Shown here piece by piece: positions 45,115-49,110 of a DNA stretch of 49,110 nucleotides (positions are counted from its first letter, which is position 1; the number at the start of each line of letters is the position of its first letter). The position numbers and the translations under genes were made by a program. The notes beneath the pieces were generated by a model. It saw nothing but the letters and a program-made list of their open reading frames with translations. It was not told the origin of the DNA and searched no databases. Source of the DNA: Reclinomonas americana ATCC 50394 (lineage: Eukaryota; Jakobida; Jakobea; Jakobida); NCBI GenBank assembly GCA_048213135.1, contig PS015099.1, positions 8,547 through 57,656 of the forward strand, read 5' to 3'.

Positions 45115-46800
45115 AGGTGCTGCTGCTGCTGCTGCTGCAGGTGCTGCTGATGATGCGCGGCCATGGTGGCGGCCGTCACTGTCACCATGGCAGAGGTGGT
45201 AGTGGTGGTGGCGGCGGCGTTCGCTGTTGGTGTGGTCGCCTTGGCCGTCGTGGAGGACGAGGTCGGCGTGGTGGCGGTCGACGATGCCTCACGACGACTC
45301 TTGGAGGGCGTGACGGCGCGCGAGACGGCGGGCGTGTTGCGGCGCGAGGTGCCGGTGACGGGGGTGGTGGCCCTCGACTTGCTGTTGCGACCAGAGGCAC
45401 TGTTGTGCAGGCGCCACACGCGGCCGAGATCGCCGTTGCCGGCCAGATCGGCCAGCGAAGTGCTTTCGTCCACCTGCTAAGCAATAAGTGTTGAGTATCA
45501 TCAAGAAGGCAAAAAAAAAGGAGTGCACGACGGATCGCGTGTACTCACCTCCAGCTCCTGCCCGTAGAACTGGTTCTGGAAGGGAATGCGTGTGACCGCA
45601 GTGATGCGGTCCTTTAGATCGCGCACTGTCATCATGTCGGCGTCTTGCGGATCGCGGTCGATGCGAATCGCGTGTCGCGGCCCCAGCAACACATGCCAGC
45701 CGCTCCAGCCCTCCGGCATTAGCGCCAAATGAGAGCCCTCGACCACACCCTGGTCGAGGAGCGACAGGTTGTCTTTCAAGTTGAGGTTGCCAAGGCGCAT
45801 TGGCATGGCGTACACCGGAATGGAGAGCTGCTCCGTCAGCGCCCAGCGCAGCGAGTTGACCGAGTCCGACAACTCGGTGCGCACCGATATGTCGGCACCG
45901 TTTGGCAGGCGGAGGGTGATGCTGGCCGAGGTGCTCTCGGCCTCGTGCTGGTTCTCCAAGCGGAAGCACGCACCCTGTGCCTTGGCCGGCAGCAGCGTCT
46001 GCAGCACCTTGTCGTCCGACTCGCCCGCCAGCGGCACACCGTACCGCTGCGTCGCGCCCGAAATGCCCGTGACCTCGGTCACGCGGCGACGCAGATCGCC
46101 AATCGTGGGCAACACTGTGGTGTTTCATCGAGTCAGGAGGGAGTGAACCGATCGATATCGATCGATCGATCATGCAATATGCAAACTTCACACAAACCGT
46201 TTGTGGCAGTGTCGATTCGCACTGCTTTTCGCGGTCCATACAGCACCCAGTAGCCCAGCGGGCCCGTGGCTGCCATGTGCACCACAGAATCGCGCGCAAT
46301 GCCACAGTCGCGGAGTGTCCGACCGTCGGCCAATGCCTTGCCGGCGCGAACCAGTCGCATGGTCTGCATTGGTGGGTGCGCAGTGTGATCAGCACCACCA
46401 CAGGAAGAATCGCGACGGGTGGCGCGTGTGTGCACAGTTTGAAAGGATGAGAGAGGGAGCGAAGGAGAGGAGATAGAGAGAGAGAGAGAGTGAAGTGGGA
46501 GTGTTGTGCACGCGTGTGACAGTGTCGTTCGATCGCTATATCGCTCGTATCGCGTTTGTGCAGTGGATGTGGTTGTGTAACGCAACAGTAGGCACCACCG
46601 TGTAGTCGTACGGCCCCTGTGTGCACGTACAAGAGAACAAACGTCAAAAATCCGACTGATGCAAAGGTCGAACACCGCACACACACACACACAGACGCAA
46701 CAGACTCCGACATCATCCACTTGATCGTGTCGACACACTCGTCGGGATCCACTTGTAGCTGGGCCTCACCCAGTGCCGTGCGCACAGTCAAGCATATCAT
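44188..46800 (-). CDS. Ubiquitin-like domains, polyQ linker and C-terminal SAM domain, 689 residues
   Basis: Six exons (minus), phases checked: 46702-46800, 46587-46616, 46198-46363, 45549-46114, 44477-45473 and 44188-44399; 2070 bases with stop. N terminus MICLTVRTALGEAQLQVDPD, then TIKWMM and RLVRAGKALADGRTLRDCGI: a ubiquitin-like fold split by two introns. A second Ubl-like unit follows (ITLRLPNGADISVRTELSD ... NLNLKDNLSLLDQGVVEGSH), plus PTIGDLRRRVTEVTGI and TVRDLKDRITAVTRI segments. Next come a Ser/Thr/Ala-rich linker with a polyglutamine/histidine run, a basic cluster (KKRIVRKIVKKVAKAK) and a C-terminal SAM domain (NWIMKHCKMPVSILQVLEEN ... LTEADLKDMGL). Ubl plus SAM suggests an adaptor linking ubiquitin-type recognition to oligomerisation; no catalytic motif. 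Introns 1 and 2 have GTTGCG donors (46701, 46586). Confidence 0.85.
45078..45150 (-). repeat. Coding CAG repeat (polyglutamine)
   Basis: On the minus strand, runs of CAG interrupted by CAC and CTG encode HLQQQQQQHLQQQ-type sequence in the Ubl-SAM protein. The run is almost pure CAG, so its length probably varies between strains. Confidence 0.9.
46148..46171. repeat. Palindromic GATC/ATCG cluster in an intron
   Basis: CCGATCGATATCGATCGATCGATCATG is nearly all GATC/CGAT units and self-complementary. It lies in intron 3 (46115-46197) of the Ubl-SAM gene, 34 bases upstream of the acceptor on the minus strand. It could form a hairpin in the pre-mRNA. Confidence 0.6.
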
Positions 46801-46917
46801 CACAGTGGAATACCCTTGCTCGCACAACAAATCAAAATCGGTTGGATTGACGGTTTACTGGAATTTTTCAAGCGTCGTGCGAGAGAGAGCGAAAAGACAA
46901 CTGTTTCTTTTTTTCTC
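46801..46917. promoter_or_regulatory. 117-bp bidirectional promoter between divergent Ubl genes
   Basis: ATGs of two related ubiquitin-like genes face away from each other across 117 bases. Contains AACAAATCAAAATCGG near 46826 and a T-rich run directly before the plus-strand ATG. Similar in size to the 124-bp spacer between the other divergent pair. Confidence 0.6.
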
Positions 46918-49110
46918 ATGGACGACGGAAGGTTTCACGTGACTGTGAAGCTCGACAATCGCCGTGCATTCCCGTTCCACATTGATGGTGTGTGTGCGTG
47001 TGTGTTCGCGTGTCTGCTGGCGACTGTGGAGTGATGCATGCCTCATTCGGTGGGTGTCACATCATCATCATCAGAGACAACCACCCCGTCCGACATCAAG
47101 TGGGAGATTGCGGATGTGGCCAATGATGTGCTTGTGGTGCCACCGGTGAGTGTGTGAAAGGGAGACTCTGGCGCAGAATTGTGGTGGCCTCCAACACGCT
47201 CTCACACACACGCGCCCGTTTTCTGTTTTCTGCGCAGACCATGAAAATCGTTCGTGCGGGCAAGGTCATGGGCGACGGCACACCCATCATGGACACCGAC
47301 ACCACCTCGGGTTCTGTGCTGCACATGACAGCCACGGGACCACTTGGCATTTGGGTCCGCTATGGTGAGCATTCTGTGTGTGTGAACCCGTTTTCCGTTA
47401 TTTTCGCTCCAGCACATCGTATTAATATTCCCCAAAAACAGGATTGCGAAAAGCGCATCGGCTGGACACACGACCTGCCGATAGTTGCGTCGTCGCCTGT
47501 ACATGTACTCTTAAAGGGAGCTTTGCTGGAGGGGGCTGGATCTCCTCTCCTTCTTGTGTGATTCTAAATTGTCGTTTATTCTGACCCTGTGCCCTTTCCT
47601 TCACAGTGGAGAAGCTCACGGTCGGCGACCTGAAGCGCACGATCACGCAGCTGACGGGCATTCCCGACACGCAGCAAGAGTACGCGGCGCCGTTGAATGT
47701 GCCACGCATTGCGCAGCAGGATGCGCTGCGACTGGCCGACTTGCTGCCGACGGGTGCCTACGGTGCCATGTTTACGCTCATTGTCAGCAACCCGGAACTG
47801 GTCGACGTGCCGGCGGTGGTCCGCGTGCGCACCACCAACGGCTCCGATGCGGTGGAAGTGCAGACCGAGTGTTGCGTCGCCCTGCAATGCGCAAGAGTGC
47901 ATGTCGTGGCTGCCTGCTCACATCTCTCTCTTGTATCAGTGACGGAGCCTGTCTCCAACCTCAAGTGGGCCATTTGCTACAAGACTGGCTGGGCGGCCTT
48001 TGCCATTCCGCTCTGCAAGGGCAACAAGGTCCTCAAGGACAACTTGAGGTGTGTGCACGTGATCATTGTTTTGAATTCCGAGCTGCAACTCACTCGCAAC
48101 CCTCGCAGTTTGATGGAGCAAGGCGTGTGCGACGGCGACGAGCTGTGTGTGTACTCGAGTCAGTGGCCTGGCATGTACGTGATGACGAAGCATCGCACGG
48201 CGATCCGTCTCGATCCGCACCCGAGTGACACGGATCGCCTGACGGTGTTTGACATGAAGCGCATTACGATGGAGGAGACTGGAGTGCCGATGGAGAGCCA
48301 GGTGAGTGCACTAGTGCCTCCCTCTACAGTCTCGATGTTCGCACTGTGGCTGACCCTTTTGCGCGCCCACAGTGGTATGCTGGACTGGACGGAGTGCACG
48401 AGAGCACGCTGCTGGCCAGCCTGCTGATGGGCGACAACATTGGCTGCGTGTTTGTGTTGCAAACTGAGCCGCCGGCTGGCTACCATGGCCAGCGTGCCCA
48501 CTCGCCCACTCGCGCACGCTCTCCGTCTCGCGCTCGATCTCCGTCTCGACCTCGCTCACCATCGCGAGCGCGTTCACCGACCAGCTCCTCCCGACAACAT
48601 CACGGTCACCACCACAGCAACAGTGGTGGTGGCGGCAGCGGCGGCGGTGGTGGAAACGGACAAGCTCCGAGCACGCCCCGTGGCAGCTCGATTATCGAGG
48701 CGCGCGACCGGCAGCGTCAGAGCATTGGCACTCCACGACAGCGCCACTCGCGCAGTCACATGGATTCGCCGCGCATGCAACGCCCGGACACGACCACGTA
48801 TCTCGAGTCGCCGAGCACGCCGCGTACACCTCGCGGTAGCGCATCCACTCGCACCGTCGACTCGCCGTCGGCGTACTCGGACGCGAGTTCGTACATGGAG
48901 GCGCCACTGACGCCACGCAACCACTACCATCCGACACCAGTGCAGCAGCAACCGCCGCCGCCACCGCCGCAGCAGCAGCTGGCTCACCCGCAGCCGTACC
49001 GCCCGCAGCCTGTAAGACCACAGCCGCAGCAGGCTCAGGAGCCACCGCAGTCGCCACGCATGCGTCGCTCGAACAGCATCTCGCAACTCGACCTGCAGTA
49101 CCAGCAACAC
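46918..49110 (+). CDS. Ubiquitin-like-domain protein with RS/Pro-rich tail (3' end beyond window)
   Basis: Seven exons seen, phases checked: 46918-46987, 47075-47145, 47238-47364, 47607-47870, 47940-48048, 48109-48301 and 48373 to the window edge; 524 codons. It parallels the minus-strand neighbour segment by segment: KIVRAGKVMGDGTPI vs RLVRAGKALADGRTL; HMTATGPLGIWVRYG vs HMAATGPLGYWVLYG; LTVGDLKRTITQLTGI vs PTIGDLRRRVTEVTGI; NLSLMEQGVCDGDEL vs NLSLLDQGVVEGSHL. After the Ubl units comes a tail of RSPSR repeats, His/Gly runs, TPR/SP sites and polyglutamine/polyproline. The RS-like segment could be phosphorylated or bind RNA-processing factors (inference). No SAM domain is reached before the edge. 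The donor at 47871 is GTTGCG. Confidence 0.82.

Noticed and set aside
953-49110. U12-type introns
   Set aside because: None of the donors I examined matches RTATCCTT.

Overview
This window is nuclear DNA from an intron-dense, GC-rich unicellular eukaryote (protist). The evidence is many short GT-AG introns (mostly about 37-90 nt), metazoan-like multidomain proteins, cytosolic Hsp70 ending in EEVD, and long GA/CT microsatellites. I cannot name the species. It is a draft scaffold: eight runs of N, most beside GA/CT simple repeats, interrupt it. I assembled gene models by hand from exon phase, splice sites and protein logic; where I give an exon sum, the phases were checked.

Layout. 1-162: 3' end of an unknown gene. 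953-6419 (+): NLR-like STAND protein with NACHT ATPase, pentapeptide repeats and about 14 WD40 repeats. 7520-10493 (+): 804-aa ARM-repeat-like protein. 10636-20672 (+): very large ARM/HEAT-repeat protein. 20756-26429: two Hsp70 genes whose pieces lie on opposite strands; the pieces fit perfectly if the contig 23489-24384 is reversed. 27023-30019 (-): 818-aa coiled-coil protein. 31487-32677 (-) and 32802-33853 (+): head-to-head paralogues. 33971-36135 (-): secreted seven-repeat EAR/EPTP beta-propeller. 36317-38459 (-): fucosyltransferase-like type II membrane protein, cut by a gap. 39262-43847 (+): secreted EGF-repeat protein. 44188-46800 (-) and 46918-49110 (+): a second head-to-head paralogue pair, both with ubiquitin-like domains; one ends in a SAM domain, the other in an RS/proline-rich tail.

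Most notable result: at least 29 introns, in nearly every gene, start with GTTGCG. This equals the usual local donor GTGCGT with one T inserted after GT. Exon phase, Hsp70 alignment, constant EGF cysteine spacing and an in-frame TAG show that cleavage is before the GTT. This looks like a second major 5' splice-site class in this genome, compatible with a bulged U1 register or a variant U1 snRNA.

The genes do not form an obvious pathway. Secreted or surface proteins (EAR propeller, EGF protein, glycosyltransferase-like protein) cluster at 34-44 kb, and repeat-scaffold proteins at 1-20 kb.
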